Positions 19,007 through 29,223 of a DNA stretch of 64,000 nucleotides are shown here, in pieces. Made by a program: the position numbers and the translations under genes. Every line of letters begins with the position of its first letter. Position 1 is the stretch's first letter. The notes beneath the pieces are model-generated. The model was given only the letters and a program-made list of their open reading frames with translations. It was not told the DNA's origin and ran no database searches. Origin of the DNA: an uncultured Flavobacteriales bacterium (GTDB lineage Bacteria > Bacteroidota > Bacteroidia > Flavobacteriales_D > Parvicellaceae); the NCBI GenBank assembly GCA_943787535.1, contig CALSMU010000019.1, forward strand, positions 48,964 to 112,963, written 5' to 3'.

Positions 19007-19078
19007 ATATTTTCTATGAATTGGGCGTAATAATTAAGTTTTAGTAATAAAACTTGAATTATTTTAGTTTTAGTAAAT

Positions 19079-19516
19079 ATGAAGATTGAAGTTTTTGTTT
19101 TGAATATTTTTTTATTAATCTGTAATATCGGTGCCTCTGTTTGTGCACAAACTATTTTAGTAGAAATTACAGATGTTCGCAGTTCCAATGGACATTTGTT
19201 GCTTGGTATTTACACGAACAATAAAGACTACCAAAATAGAGATGCTGTTATGAAACAAACAGTTTTGAAAACAAAAATAAAAGACGGTAGGGTAACCGCT
19301 ACAATTGTTGGGTTAAGCCCTGGAGTATATGGAATTGCTTTGTTGGATGATGAAGACTGGGATAGGAAAATGAAATATAAATATTTATTCCCACAAGAGG
19401 GTTTTGCATTTTCAAATTATTTTCACGAAGGTTATTCAAAACCCCAATTTGAAGATTTTAAATTTATATTAGGTAAAGAAGATAAAGAAGTAACTATGAA
19501 GTGTAAATATTTATAG
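19079..19516 (+). CDS. DUF2141 domain secreted protein
   Basis: A 145-residue protein with a hydrophobic N-terminus ending near Ala-Gln at about 22-24, consistent with signal peptidase I export. The body matches DUF2141 as I know it: the LSPGVYGIALLDDED turn, then FPQEGFAFSNYF and PQFEDFKF. Such proteins are small, probably periplasmic or surface-exposed beta sandwiches of unknown function. The gene starts about 200 bp after the methyltransferase and ends convergent with gpsA, 33 bp away. Confidence 0.85.
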   Translation: MKIEVFVLNIFLLICNIGASVCAQTILVEITDVRSSNGHLLLGIYTNNKDYQNRDAVMKQTVLKTKIKDGRVTATIVGLSPGVYGIALLDDEDWDRKMKYKYLFPQEGFAFSNYFHEGYSKPQFEDFKFILGKEDKEVTMKCKYL

Positions 19517-19549
19517 TTTACTGAAGTGCTGTCAATAAGTGTTAACCAT

Positions 19550-20539
19550 TTAAGTCAAATTATCAGACAATATCTTCATCTCGACGGAAGGAGATATTTT
19601 GTCATATAAGATATGATATACTGCTTTGGTTATAGGCAGTTCCACTTGGTACTTCTCGTTTATTTCCATGATGCATTTCGTTGCATAATAACCTTCAGCA
19701 ACCATGTTCATTTCTAGTTGTGCGGCCCGAACAGAATACCCTTTGCCTATCATATTTCCGAAAGTTCTATTTCGGCTATATAGGGAATATCCGGTTACCA
19801 ATAGATCCCCCAAGTATGCTGAAGATTTAACATCTCTGTGTATGGGGTGAACAGCATCCACAAAACGAGAAATCTCTTGAATAGCATTACTCATCAAAAC
19901 AGCTTGAAAATTATCACCATAACCCAGTCCGTGGCAAATTCCACCTGCTAAAGCATATACATTTTTCAGAACCGCAGATATTTCAGTTCCCATTAAGTCA
20001 TCCGAAATAGAGCACTTAATATAACGACAAGATAAGCTGTTTGATATTTGTTCGGCTAATGTTTTGTTTGGACTTGCAATGGTTAAGTAGGATAGTCTTT
20101 CCAAGGCAACCTCTTCAGCATGACAAGGGCCGCTGATGATTCCAATGCTTTCAAACGGAACGTCAAATTTATTATTGAAATAATTCGCAGGAATCTCATT
20201 CGTTTGCGGTATAATCCCTTTTACAGCTGAAATAATATATTTTCCTGCAAAGTCTTCTTTTGAAAAATTTAAAAATGTTTCATCTATAAAAGCAGAAGGG
20301 GTAGCTATTACAAGAATATCACTTTCCTCGATTGTCAATTTTAGATCCGTTGTAGCTGTTACAATGTTATTGTCAATAACCACAGATTGTAGGTATTTTG
20401 GATTATGGTTGTGCCAGACAACATGTTCCTTTTGGTTTTCATCTCGCATCCACCAAGTAAATGAATCACTATTGTTCGATAGCATTTTTACAATTGCCGT
20501 CGCCCAACTTCCTCCTCCAATAATTCCAATTCTTTTCAT
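19550..20539 (-). CDS. gpsA: NAD(P)H-dependent glycerol-3-phosphate dehydrogenase
   Basis: Reduces dihydroxyacetone phosphate to sn-glycerol-3-phosphate, the backbone of phospholipids; cytosolic. The N-terminal dinucleotide-binding GGGSWATAI is at about residues 8-16; SAVKGI and the catalytic-lysine region SAVLKNVYALAGG follow, with a complete C-terminal helical domain. The 329-residue length is typical. A -7-like box (20544-20551) directly abuts the ATG, implying a leaderless or nearly leaderless transcript. Confidence 0.95.
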   Translation of the reverse strand: MKRIGIIGGGSWATAIVKMLSNNSDSFTWWMRDENQKEHVVWHNHNPKYLQSVVIDNNIVTATTDLKLTIEESDILVIATPSAFIDETFLNFSKEDFAGKYIISAVKGIIPQTNEIPANYFNNKFDVPFESIGIISGPCHAEEVALERLSYLTIASPNKTLAEQISNSLSCRYIKCSISDDLMGTEISAVLKNVYALAGGICHGLGYGDNFQAVLMSNAIQEISRFVDAVHPIHRDVKSSAYLGDLLVTGYSLYSRNRTFGNMIGKGYSVRAAQLEMNMVAEGYYATKCIMEINEKYQVELPITKAVYHILYDKISPSVEMKILSDNLT

Positions 20540-20543
20540 GTTA

Positions 20544-20551
20544 CAAAACTA
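20544..20551 (-). promoter_or_regulatory. Putative -7 box upstream of gpsA
   Basis: On the minus strand TAGTTTTG fits TAnnTTTG, 4 bp before the gpsA ATG. A transcript from it would have almost no leader. No clear -33 box is seen. Confidence 0.35.
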
Positions 20552-20670
20552 ATAAATACTATTAAACCATTAAAACTATATTGTTTATCAAGTTTTTACA
20601 CGAATTATTGTTTTATACCACGGAATCGTTTTCATTTGTAGAATAAATAAAAACAAAAACTAAATTTAAA

Positions 20671-21195
20671 ATGAAAAACGTATTTAAAACATTGGCAGTT
20701 GCATTAACTGCATTAGTATTGGTTTCTTGCGGTGGCACGGATTCAGCGGAATTAGTAGGAGTATGGAAAGCAGATCCTAGTTCGTTGGATTTGACATTAG
20801 GAGACGGCCTTGCAGCATTCAGAGGAGCAATTGAAGAGCAACAAAGTCAAATGCTTTCAGAAGCATCTGGAGAATCAGACAAAGTTACTTTTGAATTTAA
20901 AGAAGATGGTAAGTTAGTATTGTCACATGAGGATGAAGATGAAACTTATTCTTTTGATTGGTCACTTGAAGGAGACAAATTAGTTATTGAAGGAGAAGTA
21001 GAAGGCCAAAAAGGAAAGATGGCTTTAAATGTTCAAAGTGTCTCAGCAGACAAGTTAACGCTTGCGCTTACGGCAGAAGATTTAATCGCTCAAGTTAAAG
21101 AGCAGATGCCAGAAGCAATGGGCATGGTTCCAGGTGAATTTGATATTGACGCAATGGCAAAAGGAACTAGTATGTCAATGTCTTTCAATAGATAA
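20671..21195 (+). CDS. Lipoprotein, lipocalin-like, function unknown
   Basis: A 174-residue protein with a lipoprotein signal peptide; the lipobox LVSC places the lipidated Cys at residue 20. After it, 'ELVGVWK' and the alternating strands (GKLVLSHE, YSFDWSLEGDKLVIEGEV) resemble lipocalin-like or DUF5004-type domains found in Bacteroidota lipoproteins, but I cannot name the family with certainty. It stands alone, is followed by a strong terminator at 21218, and is highly acidic. A role at the outer membrane is inferred. Confidence 0.75.
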   Translation: MKNVFKTLAVALTALVLVSCGGTDSAELVGVWKADPSSLDLTLGDGLAAFRGAIEEQQSQMLSEASGESDKVTFEFKEDGKLVLSHEDEDETYSFDWSLEGDKLVIEGEVEGQKGKMALNVQSVSADKLTLALTAEDLIAQVKEQMPEAMGMVPGEFDIDAMAKGTSMSMSFNR

Positions 21196-21217
21196 AAAAA
21201 TTACTAATTGTATTTTA

Positions 21218-21251
21218 AAGCCTCTAGCATAGATTTGCTAGAGGCTTTTTT
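21218..21251 (+). terminator. Strong intrinsic terminator
   Basis: AAGCCTCTAGCA-TAGATT-TGCTAGAGGCTT: a perfect 12-bp stem with a 6-nt loop, running into a T-rich tract. It ends the lipoprotein transcript and lies just upstream of the disrupted LytTR gene. Confidence 0.93.
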
Positions 21252-21264
21252 TATTTTTGTAACA

Positions 21265-22128
21265 GTGTTAGATATTTTAAGAAAACCATACCCATGCAAT
21301 AAAGAGATTTTGAATAACCTCATTATCTCGTTGTTGGCAGGTGCGTTTATTTTCTTTTTCTTATTATTATTTAAACCGTTCGATTCTTTAATTAATTATT
21401 CAGATTATGTGTCGTTGGGATATGGGTTGATAACATTTGCGGTGTCATTTTTTATTGCAGCTATTTTACCGCAGTTTTTTTCAAATTATTTTAGTGACGC
21501 CAATTGGACTGTATTAAAAGAGATTGGCCACCTATCATTTATTGTATTCACGATTGGAGTTGTCAACTTTCTTTATGTCGCGTCCAGTCAAATTTCAGTT
21601 GAAAAAAGTGACGTGTACTCCTTTAATAATTTTATTCTTTCAATTAGCATCACTTTTGTAATTGGCATAATACCCATAGTTGTTGTGGTATTGTAAAACC
21701 AGACAAGACTATTAAAAAAGTACAAAGCAGAATCGGAAAACATCAACAAACTAAAACAATCTAAGAACCCCTTTACGAAAGAAATAACATTGAAAGGAGA
21801 AGGAAAAAATGAGGAATTAAAGCTCATGGATTATTCCATTTTATATGTTAAATCAGAAAGTAATTATTGCGAAATCCATTTTAATGAGAATGACAAATAC
21901 AGGAAGGAACTTATAAGAGCTAGTCTAAACTCCATAGAAGACAGCTTAAAAGAATTTTCATTTTTCGTTCGTGTACATCGTAGTTATATTGTTAATTTTA
22001 ATAGGATTTATAAAGTTTCTGGAACAGCTCAAGGGTACAAGGTGCATTTTGAAAACGTGCAACATTCTATTCCTGTGTCTAGGAAGCAATCAGCTCATTT
22101 TAAATCGCTTGTTTCGTTGTTGAGGTAA
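21265..22128 (+). pseudogene. Membrane-bound LytTR regulator interrupted by an in-frame TAA
   Basis: The frame encodes one complete protein of a known Bacteroidota type, cut in two by a TAA at 21694-21696. The first part has a 'DILRKPYP' start and four membrane helices (ending IIPIVVVVL). The reading frame then continues without further stops through NQTRLLKKYKAESENINKL, a linker typical of these regulators, into a LytTR DNA-binding domain (YVKSESNYCEIHF, FFVRVHRSYIVNF). A single change of TAT or TAC to TAA would account for it. The likely start is GTG 21265; earlier codons fall in the terminator. The C-terminal half could still be made from ATG 21826 as a soluble LytTR domain. It lies just upstream of a TonB receptor gene it may once have regulated. 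Confidence 0.8.
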
Positions 22129-22238
22129 TATTACTATTCGCCCCAAGCACTTCATTTCGTCCCAAAACAGAGCCGTTCGTACCTTTTAGTTTTTTTTGCA
22201 GAAGATCGGTTGTTTCTTTGTGCCATCAAAAACAAGAA

Positions 22239-24674
22239 ATGAAAAAAATTGTTACAACATTACTCTTTATGCTTTCGCTTTTTGGGCAAGCACAAATAAC
22301 ACAAAACATCAGAGGCCTCGTTATTGACAAAGACTCTAAATCTCCCTTGCCAGGAGCAAATATAGTTATTACTTCAGTTACGCCCCTGCAAGGAGCAGCC
22401 ACAGATTTTGACGGAAGGTTTAAGGTCGTTGACGTTCCAATTGGCCGACACAATATTAAAATTAGCTATGTTGGATATGAACCAAAAACACTAACGAACA
22501 TTGAGCTTACTTCCGGAAAAGAACTTATCCTTAATATTGAGATTCAAGAATCAATTATTATGAATGAAGTTGTGGTTAAATCTGGCCCGGAGAAAGATAA
22601 AACCATAAACAAAATGGCAACGGTTAGCGCTCGAACCTTCTCTATTGAAGAAACCCAGCGGTATGCAGGCAGCTTAAATGACGTAGCTAGGATGGCCCAA
22701 AACTTTGCAGGCGTTCAAGGAGCAGATGATAGTAGAAATGATATCGTAATTCGCGGAAATTCACCTACGGGGGTATTGTATCGCCTAGAAGATGTGGACA
22801 TTCCAAACCCTAATCATTTTGCTTTAAACGGCACAACAGGAGGACCTATTAGTATTTTAAATAACAATGTTTTGGACAACTCAGATTTTATGACTGGGGC
22901 ATTTCCAGCAGAATACGGAAACGCCTTGGCTGGGGTTTTTGATTTGAAGCTGAAAAATGGTAATAACGAGAAACATGAGTTTTTGTCTCAAATTGGCTTT
23001 AATGGACTCGAGTTCACAGCTGAAGGACCTATTAATAAAGAGAGTTATTCATCTTATATTGCTAGTTACCGTTATTCTACACTTGGCCTATTTAAAAAAA
23101 TGGGGCTTAATTTTGGAGCAGGAACAGCTGTTCCCGGTTATCAAGATGCAATGTTCAAGTTAAATTTTCCAAACAAAAAAGGGAGAACTGTTTTATGGGG
23201 TGTTGGAGGGGTTAGCGAAGCTTCATTTTTAGATAGCGAACAAGAAGGAGAAGAAAACTTATTTACCGATAGCGGAGAAGATATTGTTTTTAAATCAAGA
23301 ATAGGAGTAATTTCGTTATCCAACACATATCGGTTTAATGATAAGGCTTTTCTCAAAACGAGTTTTGCTATTGACGTTGCAGCAAACGATATAATAAACG
23401 ATACACTAAACCCTACCAATGGAAGCTACAACCCTTATTACCGTAATAATAGTTATGAGGGGAAACAATCTATAAATGTAGTTTTTAACCAAAAGATTAA
23501 TGCTAGAAATCTATTGAAGATAGGGGTCTATAATCAGCGAAAGTTTTTTCATCTAAAAGACAGTATTCATCAAAGGTCAGATAGCGTTCTTAATCCATTT
23601 ACAAATTCATACGTGGCTTTGCAACCTCAATGGAAAAAACTTACCAACTATGATGGGGCTACGTATTTTATTCAGCCCTTTATGCAGTGGCAATTTAGAG
23701 TAAATGAAGACCTAACCTTAAATACAGGTATTCACAGTCAATATTTTGTTTACAACAGCACTTTTGCTGTTGAGCCGAGGCTCGGAATTAAATACAAATC
23801 CAATGATAAAAGCACCGTTAGTGCCGGTTATGGATTGCATAATCAACTCGCGCCAACCCGGTTATTTTTTAGAGAGCAAACAGACCTTTTTGGAAATACT
23901 GTTTTTGACGATAAAGGAGAAGCAATAATTCCAAATAAAGAGTTGAAAATGGTTCGAAGCCAGCATTTTGTTGTGGCATACGATAGAAATTTGGGAAAAC
24001 ATTCAAGGTTAAAAATGGAGGCGTATTATCAACTATTGGATAATGTCCCTGTAAGCTATAGATACCCGCAATATAGCACACTAAACTTTGGGGCCAATTT
24101 TGATTTGGCTTTTCCCGATACCTTAGTAAACAAGGGTACGGGAACAAACTATGGTCTGGAATTTACTGTCGAAAGGTTCTTACACAATGGGTTCTATTAC
24201 TTATTTACGGGTTCAATTTATAACTCAACCTACAAAGGGGTTGACGTAATAGAAAGAAACACAGCTTTTAATGGAAACTATACAACAAATGTCTTAGTCG
24301 GCAAAGAGTTTTATTTTACATCAAAAAAACCATCAAAAAAACAGAGTTCACTATTACTAGATATTAAATTTACCTTAAACGGAGGTCAGCGGTACATCCC
24401 CATAGACTTGGAACAAAGTCAAAACCAGAATGCTGCGGTTTATGATTATGACAATGCATTTGCTCCTCAGCATCCTGAATATTTTAGAACAGATATTAAG
24501 ATAGGGTATAAATTAAATGGTAAAAAAATCACGCAAGAATGGGCATTTACTATGCAAAACGCAACCAATAGAAAAAATGTATTTAGTCAAGGATATGATA
24601 CATCAACACAGTCGGTCTTCACTAGGTATCAAATTGGAATGCTTCCAATTATGCAGTATAAAATTTTGTTTTAA
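22239..24674 (+). CDS. TonB-dependent receptor with CarboxypepD-regulatory-like domain
   Basis: Outer-membrane transporter of about 811 residues. I start at ATG 22239, which gives a clean signal peptide (MKKIVTTLLFMLSLFGQAQ); an upstream in-frame TTG is less likely. A CarboxypepD_reg-like domain (about 22-110, GLVIDKDSKSPLPGANI) precedes the plug domain (IVIRGNSPTGVLYRLEDV) and a long beta-barrel ending in the aromatic residue Phe. No SusD or DUF4249 partner is adjacent, so the substrate is open. The disrupted LytTR regulator lies 110 bp upstream. Confidence 0.92.
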   Translation: MKKIVTTLLFMLSLFGQAQITQNIRGLVIDKDSKSPLPGANIVITSVTPLQGAATDFDGRFKVVDVPIGRHNIKISYVGYEPKTLTNIELTSGKELILNIEIQESIIMNEVVVKSGPEKDKTINKMATVSARTFSIEETQRYAGSLNDVARMAQNFAGVQGADDSRNDIVIRGNSPTGVLYRLEDVDIPNPNHFALNGTTGGPISILNNNVLDNSDFMTGAFPAEYGNALAGVFDLKLKNGNNEKHEFLSQIGFNGLEFTAEGPINKESYSSYIASYRYSTLGLFKKMGLNFGAGTAVPGYQDAMFKLNFPNKKGRTVLWGVGGVSEASFLDSEQEGEENLFTDSGEDIVFKSRIGVISLSNTYRFNDKAFLKTSFAIDVAANDIINDTLNPTNGSYNPYYRNNSYEGKQSINVVFNQKINARNLLKIGVYNQRKFFHLKDSIHQRSDSVLNPFTNSYVALQPQWKKLTNYDGATYFIQPFMQWQFRVNEDLTLNTGIHSQYFVYNSTFAVEPRLGIKYKSNDKSTVSAGYGLHNQLAPTRLFFREQTDLFGNTVFDDKGEAIIPNKELKMVRSQHFVVAYDRNLGKHSRLKMEAYYQLLDNVPVSYRYPQYSTLNFGANFDLAFPDTLVNKGTGTNYGLEFTVERFLHNGFYYLFTGSIYNSTYKGVDVIERNTAFNGNYTTNVLVGKEFYFTSKKPSKKQSSLLLDIKFTLNGGQRYIPIDLEQSQNQNAAVYDYDNAFAPQHPEYFRTDIKIGYKLNGKKITQEWAFTMQNATNRKNVFSQGYDTSTQSVFTRYQIGMLPIMQYKILF

Positions 24675-24724
24675 ACTTAAACAGTTTTTTATTAGAATTG
24701 CAGTATGCGAGTAACATATAACAC

Positions 24725-25306
24725 ATGAAATTGACAGAAGAATATTGGAATAATTGTTATCAAAACAATGATACGGGTTGGGATTTAGGGAAAATTTCTA
24801 AGCCAATTGAGGCGTATTTTAGTCAATTAAACAATAAAGAATTATCAATACTAATTCCTGGTGGAGGGAATAGCCATGAAGCGGAATACATTTTAAGCAA
24901 CGGGTTTAAAAATGTTTTTGTAGTTGATATTTCTCCATTTGCAATTTCTAACATTAAAGAACGGGTTCCGAATTTCCCGGCTAATCATCTTTTTAATGAA
25001 GATTTTTTTAAAATAAACGGTACGTTTGATCTAATCGTCGAACAAACATTCTTTTGCGCTATAGATAAAAACCTTAGGTCTGCATATGCAAAAAAAGTAT
25101 CTGAACTGTTAAGTTCAGAAGGAAAGTTGGTAGGCCTTTTATTTGACGCTCCGCTAAATGAGGATCATCCACCTTATGGAGGAACTACAAAAGAGTATGC
25201 TAGCTACTTTGAGCCTTATTTTGATATTGAAACCATGGAGCCGTGTTATAATTCAATTCAACCTCGATCCGGAAGGGAAATTTGGATAAAAATGATTAAG
25301 AAGTAA
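24725..25306 (+). CDS. TPMT-like SAM-dependent methyltransferase
   Basis: A 193-residue cytosolic methyltransferase of the thiopurine S-methyltransferase family. The N-terminal YWNNCYQNNDTGWDLG and the LIPGGGNSHEAEYI SAM-binding segment are family hallmarks, followed by VVDISPFAI and the VEQTFFCAI motif. In bacteria such enzymes methylate thiols, selenium or tellurium compounds, or halides; the substrate here is unknown. It is convergent with the next minus-strand gene with only 7 bp between them. Confidence 0.88.
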   Translation: MKLTEEYWNNCYQNNDTGWDLGKISKPIEAYFSQLNNKELSILIPGGGNSHEAEYILSNGFKNVFVVDISPFAISNIKERVPNFPANHLFNEDFFKINGTFDLIVEQTFFCAIDKNLRSAYAKKVSELLSSEGKLVGLLFDAPLNEDHPPYGGTTKEYASYFEPYFDIETMEPCYNSIQPRSGREIWIKMIKK

Positions 25307-25313
25307 CGATTTC

Positions 25314-25832
25314 TCAAGGAGGGTATGGTCCTATATAACGCAAACAAGGCGTATCTAAGGGAATAAAACATCGTTTTTGAAAGTGAAAATTTAAATTGGT
25401 TATTTTCTCATCACCAACAGTAATTGACATGAGCCCTTTTTCCCACCATGCTTGCATGCAATCGACATCTACTTGCATCAATTTAGATTGTTTGTATTTC
25501 TCAAAAACGTTTTTATTTAATTGGTTCTTTTGCAATAAAACGTACTTTCCTGGCTTCAAGTCGAAAGAATAATTTCCATTTGAATCGGTAGAGGCACTAT
25601 CAACAATACAAGATGATAATTTATTGTTTGTACCCTTTTTTACATATATCATGAAACCAACCATAGGTCTAGTGGCTTCAATATTTTGCAGCATTTCTTC
25701 TGAAGGTGCAACGCCGCCACAGTAACTCCCAGATGTTGCTATTGTTCCCGAAATAGTATGGGTTTTCTTTTTCTCTTCAATGGGGTTACTCGCTAAAAAC
25801 CCAATAATAAGGTATGTCAAGAAGATATTCAT
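25314..25832 (-). CDS. Secreted carboxypeptidase-regulatory-like protein
   Basis: A 172-residue protein with an N-terminal hydrophobic segment (about 1-16), probably a signal peptide. The region 'HTISGTIATSGSYCGGVAPSEEML' and the later 'STDSNGNYSFDLKPGKYVLL' fit an Ig-like prealbumin fold of the carboxypeptidase-regulatory type, with several cysteines that could pair. It lacks a sorting tail. Function is unknown. An otherwise featureless gap of 290 bp lies between it and metG. Confidence 0.65.
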   Translation of the reverse strand: MNIFLTYLIIGFLASNPIEEKKKTHTISGTIATSGSYCGGVAPSEEMLQNIEATRPMVGFMIYVKKGTNNKLSSCIVDSASTDSNGNYSFDLKPGKYVLLQKNQLNKNVFEKYKQSKLMQVDVDCMQAWWEKGLMSITVGDEKITNLNFHFQKRCFIPLDTPCLRYIGPYPP

Positions 25833-26122
25833 GCGTTTGTTTTAATCTTCATCTTTAAAGTTTATGTCTGTTTCGTTATTCCACCTGGAATACCCAAACA
25901 TCATGCCATAGAGAAAATTGTGCCTACCGTTTTCTTTAATTTTTTATTAGCTTCTACCAAATGTTCCATATAAATAACATCTGTCGATTCCGAATGGATA
26001 GTGTTCTAAATAAATTCTGAATTTAGCTATTTCCTTTTCCAGTAATTTTGAATAATCAATTGGTACAGTCTAATAAGTTAGATGAAAAGGTAACTTTATA
26101 TATTGATTTTAAGTAGTATTTA

Positions 26123-28183
26123 TTACCTAACTCCTCCACCAGCTTCCATCTCCTTAGTTGGAGCAACAAATGAAAGTTTTCCTTCATCATCTTCAGCCAT
26201 CAAAATCATTCCTTGAGATTCAACACCCCTAATCTTTCGCGGAGCTAGATTCATTAGGATTGACACCTTTTGTCCAACAAGCTCTTTAGGAGAATAATGT
26301 TCCGCAATTCCCGAAACAACAGTACGAGTGTCCAAGCCTGTATTAACCGTTAACTTCAATAACTTATCTGCTTTCTCGACTTTTTCGGCCGCCATTATCT
26401 CACCGACACGGATATCCATTTTTGTGAAATCGTCAAATGTTACTTCATCTTTCATAGGTGGGAATTTACTGTTTTCTTGTGTAGCCGACTCTAATTTTGC
26501 TATTTGTTCTTCTATTTTGTTCTCTTCAATTTTACTGAAAAGCAATTCTGCTTTATTGATAACGTGTCCCGTGCTCAGTAAATCATCTTGTCCGGCTGCC
26601 TGCCATTTTAATAGCTCTATTCCTAGCATGGAGGCCAACCTATTACTAGTAAGCGGTAAAAAAGGTTCAAATACAATAGTAAGATTTGCTGTTATTTGAA
26701 GAGCTATGTTCATTATTGTTTTAACACGTTCCTCGTCTGTCTTAATTAATTTCCAGGGCTCTGTGTCCGCCAAGTACTTATTTCCTAAACGAGCTAAATT
26801 CATCGCTTCTGCTTGTGCTTCTCTAAACCGATAAGACTCAATTGCATTCGACACTTTAGAAGGGATTAGTTCCAATTCTTCTAACACCTCTTTATCATAG
26901 TCTGTTAGCTCTCCCATTTTCGGAACAGACCCATCATAATACTTATGTGTTAAAACTAAACACCGGTTCACAAAGTTTCCATAAATCGCAACTAGTTCAT
27001 TATTGTTCCTAGCTTGAAAATCTTTCCATGAAAAGTCGCTGTCCTTGTTTTCTGGAGCTATTGAAGTAAGCACATACCGAAGCACGTCTTCCTGGTCCGG
27101 AAAATCTTCTAAATATTCATGCCCCCATACAGCCCAATTTCTAGACGTGCTTAATTTCTTCCCTTCTAAGTTTAAAAACTCATTGGCCGGAACATTATCT
27201 GGCAGGACATGATCTCCTAATAGTTTTAGAATGATTGGAAATATTATACAATGAAATACAATGTTATCTTTTGCTAAAAAGTGAACCAATTTAGTGTCAG
27301 CTGACTTCCAGTAATCCTCCCAATTTCTTCCTGTATCTTCAGCCCATTGTTTTGTTGCTGAAATATAACCTATAGGCGCATCAAACCAAACATACATTAC
27401 CTTACCATCTCCTCCTTCAACAGGAACCTCAACACCCCAATCTAAATCACGTGTCATTGCTCTTGGTCTTAATCCAGAGTCTATCCAACTCATACATTGA
27501 CCAATAACTTGGTTTCTCCATTCTTTAGGCCTATGGACTTGAATACCGTCCAACTTTCCATTTTTTATCCAATCTTTAACCCAATCTTCATGCTTGTCCA
27601 TTGGCAAATACCAATGAGATGTTTCTTTCAACGTTGGCGAATTTCCACTTAAAGTTGAAACAGGATTGATTAAATCTAGAGGACTAAGGTCTGATCCACA
27701 TTTTTCACACTGGTCGCCATAAGCACCGGGAGTTTTACATTTTGGGCAATCTCCCGTAATATATCTATCTGCCAAAAACTGATTATATTCTTCGTCGTAA
27801 TATTGCTGCGTCGTGTTTTTTGTAAATTCTCCTCTCTCTTCTAAAAGCTTAAAATAATCAGAAGCCGTTTTTTTATGTAGGTCGGAAGAAGTTCTATGAT
27901 AAATATCAAAACTTACTCCAAGTTGCTTAAAGACATTTTTATTGATTGCATGATATTGGTCTACAATAGCTTGCGGTGTTGTTCCTTCCTTTTTTGCGCG
28001 CAATGTAATTGCAGCACCATGCTCATCCGAACCACACACAAAAGCAACATCTTTTTCATTAGACCGTAAAAAACGAGCGTATATGTCAGAAGGTATATAA
28101 ACACCTGCTAAATGACCTAAATGTAAAGGTCCATTGGCATACGGAAGAGCTGCGGTAATGGTATATCTTTTCGGATTCTTCAT
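26123..28183 (-). CDS. metG: Methionyl-tRNA synthetase
   Basis: Charges tRNA-Met with methionine; cytosolic, essential. Class I signatures: the HIGH equivalent HLGH at residues 21-24 and the KMSKS equivalent KLSTS at 343-347. Four zinc-knuckle cysteines are at 146, 149, 159 and 162 (CPKC, CEKC). A C-terminal tRNA-binding domain of the EMAP-II/Trbp111 type (about 580-686, [14 protein letters not shown]) is fused, as in the long form of MetRS. The 686-residue length is normal for that form. A -7-like box (28229-28236) lies about 45 bp before the ATG. Confidence 0.97.
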   Translation of the reverse strand: MKNPKRYTITAALPYANGPLHLGHLAGVYIPSDIYARFLRSNEKDVAFVCGSDEHGAAITLRAKKEGTTPQAIVDQYHAINKNVFKQLGVSFDIYHRTSSDLHKKTASDYFKLLEERGEFTKNTTQQYYDEEYNQFLADRYITGDCPKCKTPGAYGDQCEKCGSDLSPLDLINPVSTLSGNSPTLKETSHWYLPMDKHEDWVKDWIKNGKLDGIQVHRPKEWRNQVIGQCMSWIDSGLRPRAMTRDLDWGVEVPVEGGDGKVMYVWFDAPIGYISATKQWAEDTGRNWEDYWKSADTKLVHFLAKDNIVFHCIIFPIILKLLGDHVLPDNVPANEFLNLEGKKLSTSRNWAVWGHEYLEDFPDQEDVLRYVLTSIAPENKDSDFSWKDFQARNNNELVAIYGNFVNRCLVLTHKYYDGSVPKMGELTDYDKEVLEELELIPSKVSNAIESYRFREAQAEAMNLARLGNKYLADTEPWKLIKTDEERVKTIMNIALQITANLTIVFEPFLPLTSNRLASMLGIELLKWQAAGQDDLLSTGHVINKAELLFSKIEENKIEEQIAKLESATQENSKFPPMKDEVTFDDFTKMDIRVGEIMAAEKVEKADKLLKLTVNTGLDTRTVVSGIAEHYSPKELVGQKVSILMNLAPRKIRGVESQGMILMAEDDEGKLSFVAPTKEMEAGGGVR

Positions 28184-28228
28184 TCAATAGCTTACTTGAA
28201 CACAAGTTGATTCATAAAATTGCGAACG

Positions 28229-28236
28229 CAAAGATA
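28229..28236 (-). promoter_or_regulatory. Putative -7 box upstream of metG
   Basis: On the minus strand TATCTTTG fits TAnnTTTG and would give a leader of roughly 40 nt. The divergent LD-carboxypeptidase gene starts 34 bp on the other side. Confidence 0.4.
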
Positions 28237-28269
28237 GTTTTTTGACTCTTGATATAATATATTCGATAC

Positions 28270-29175
28270 ATGAAAAATTCAATCCTTCCTAACAATCTCA
28301 AAAAAGGAGACAAAATATCGCTAATATCAACTGCTCGAAAGATTGATGTAGAAAAATTAGGGCATGCAAAAGAAGTTTTGAATAAGTGGGGGCTTAAGGT
28401 GGTTGAAGGGAAAAATTTAAGAGCCGAGAGTGATCAGTTTTGCGGAACCGACATCCAAAGAGCAAGCGATTTACAAGCCGCAGTAAACGACAATTCAATT
28501 AAAGCAATAATTTGTTTTAGAGGAGGATACGGAACCGTAAGGATTTTAGAAAGCGTTGATTTTTCAAACCTAATCAAAAACCCAAAATGGGTTTGTGGTT
28601 ATAGCGATGTAACGGCGCTTCATAGCTATTTAAATACCAAATGTAACATTGCTACACTGCACTCTACAATGCCTGTAAATTTTGAAACGAACACAAATGT
28701 AGCTCTAGAGTCGTTCCGAAAAGCTTTATTTGGCGAGAAATACAACATTATTGCTGAGACGCACGAATTAAACAGAGAAGGCGCTGCCTTTGGGAAAATT
28801 ATAGGTGGAAACTTATCCATGCTTTACAGTCTTTCGGGAACAAAATTCGATATTGATACAAGGGGGAAAATATTGTTCATTGAAGACCTGGATGAATACC
28901 TCTACCATATAGATAGAATGATGTGGAACTTAAAATTATCCGGAAAATTGTGCAACCTTTCAGGGCTAGTTGTTGGTGGAATTACGGACATGAATGACAA
29001 TGAAAACCCATTTGGAAAAACTGCTGTTGAGATTATCAAAGAAGCTGTTGAGGAATACAATTACCCCGTTTGCTTCAACTTTCCTTGTGGTCATATAGAC
29101 GACAATAGGACTGTAATCCTTAACAAGGAAGGCAAACTAACAGTAGCATATTCAAACGTAATTTTTGAGCAATAG
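28270..29175 (+). CDS. LD-carboxypeptidase (peptidase family S66)
   Basis: Serine peptidase that removes the terminal D-Ala from murein tetrapeptides during peptidoglycan recycling; LdcA-like, cytosolic (no signal peptide). The catalytic triad is readable: Ser112 in GYSDVTAL, Glu205 in FIEDLDEY, and His275 in FPCGHIDDN. The 301-residue length is typical. It is divergent from metG and convergent with the DUF4412 gene, with a hairpin in between. A microcin-immunity (MccF) role within S66 is possible but nothing in the context suggests it. Confidence 0.93.
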   Translation: MKNSILPNNLKKGDKISLISTARKIDVEKLGHAKEVLNKWGLKVVEGKNLRAESDQFCGTDIQRASDLQAAVNDNSIKAIICFRGGYGTVRILESVDFSNLIKNPKWVCGYSDVTALHSYLNTKCNIATLHSTMPVNFETNTNVALESFRKALFGEKYNIIAETHELNREGAAFGKIIGGNLSMLYSLSGTKFDIDTRGKILFIEDLDEYLYHIDRMMWNLKLSGKLCNLSGLVVGGITDMNDNENPFGKTAVEIIKEAVEEYNYPVCFNFPCGHIDDNRTVILNKEGKLTVAYSNVIFEQ

Positions 29176-29177
29176 AA

Positions 29178-29203
29178 AAGGGTTGTTTGAAATAACAACC
29201 CTT
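29178..29203. terminator. Hairpin between convergent genes
   Basis: AAGGGTTGTT-TGAAAT-AACAACCCTT: a perfect 10-bp stem with a 6-nt loop. On the minus strand it is followed by TTC and sits 20 bp after the DUF4412 stop; on the plus strand it is only 2 bp past the LD-carboxypeptidase stop but runs into A residues. It is likely a terminator, more convincing for the minus strand, but the U-run is short. Confidence 0.55.
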
Positions 29204-29223
29204 AAAAAGTTAGATGAAGCTAT

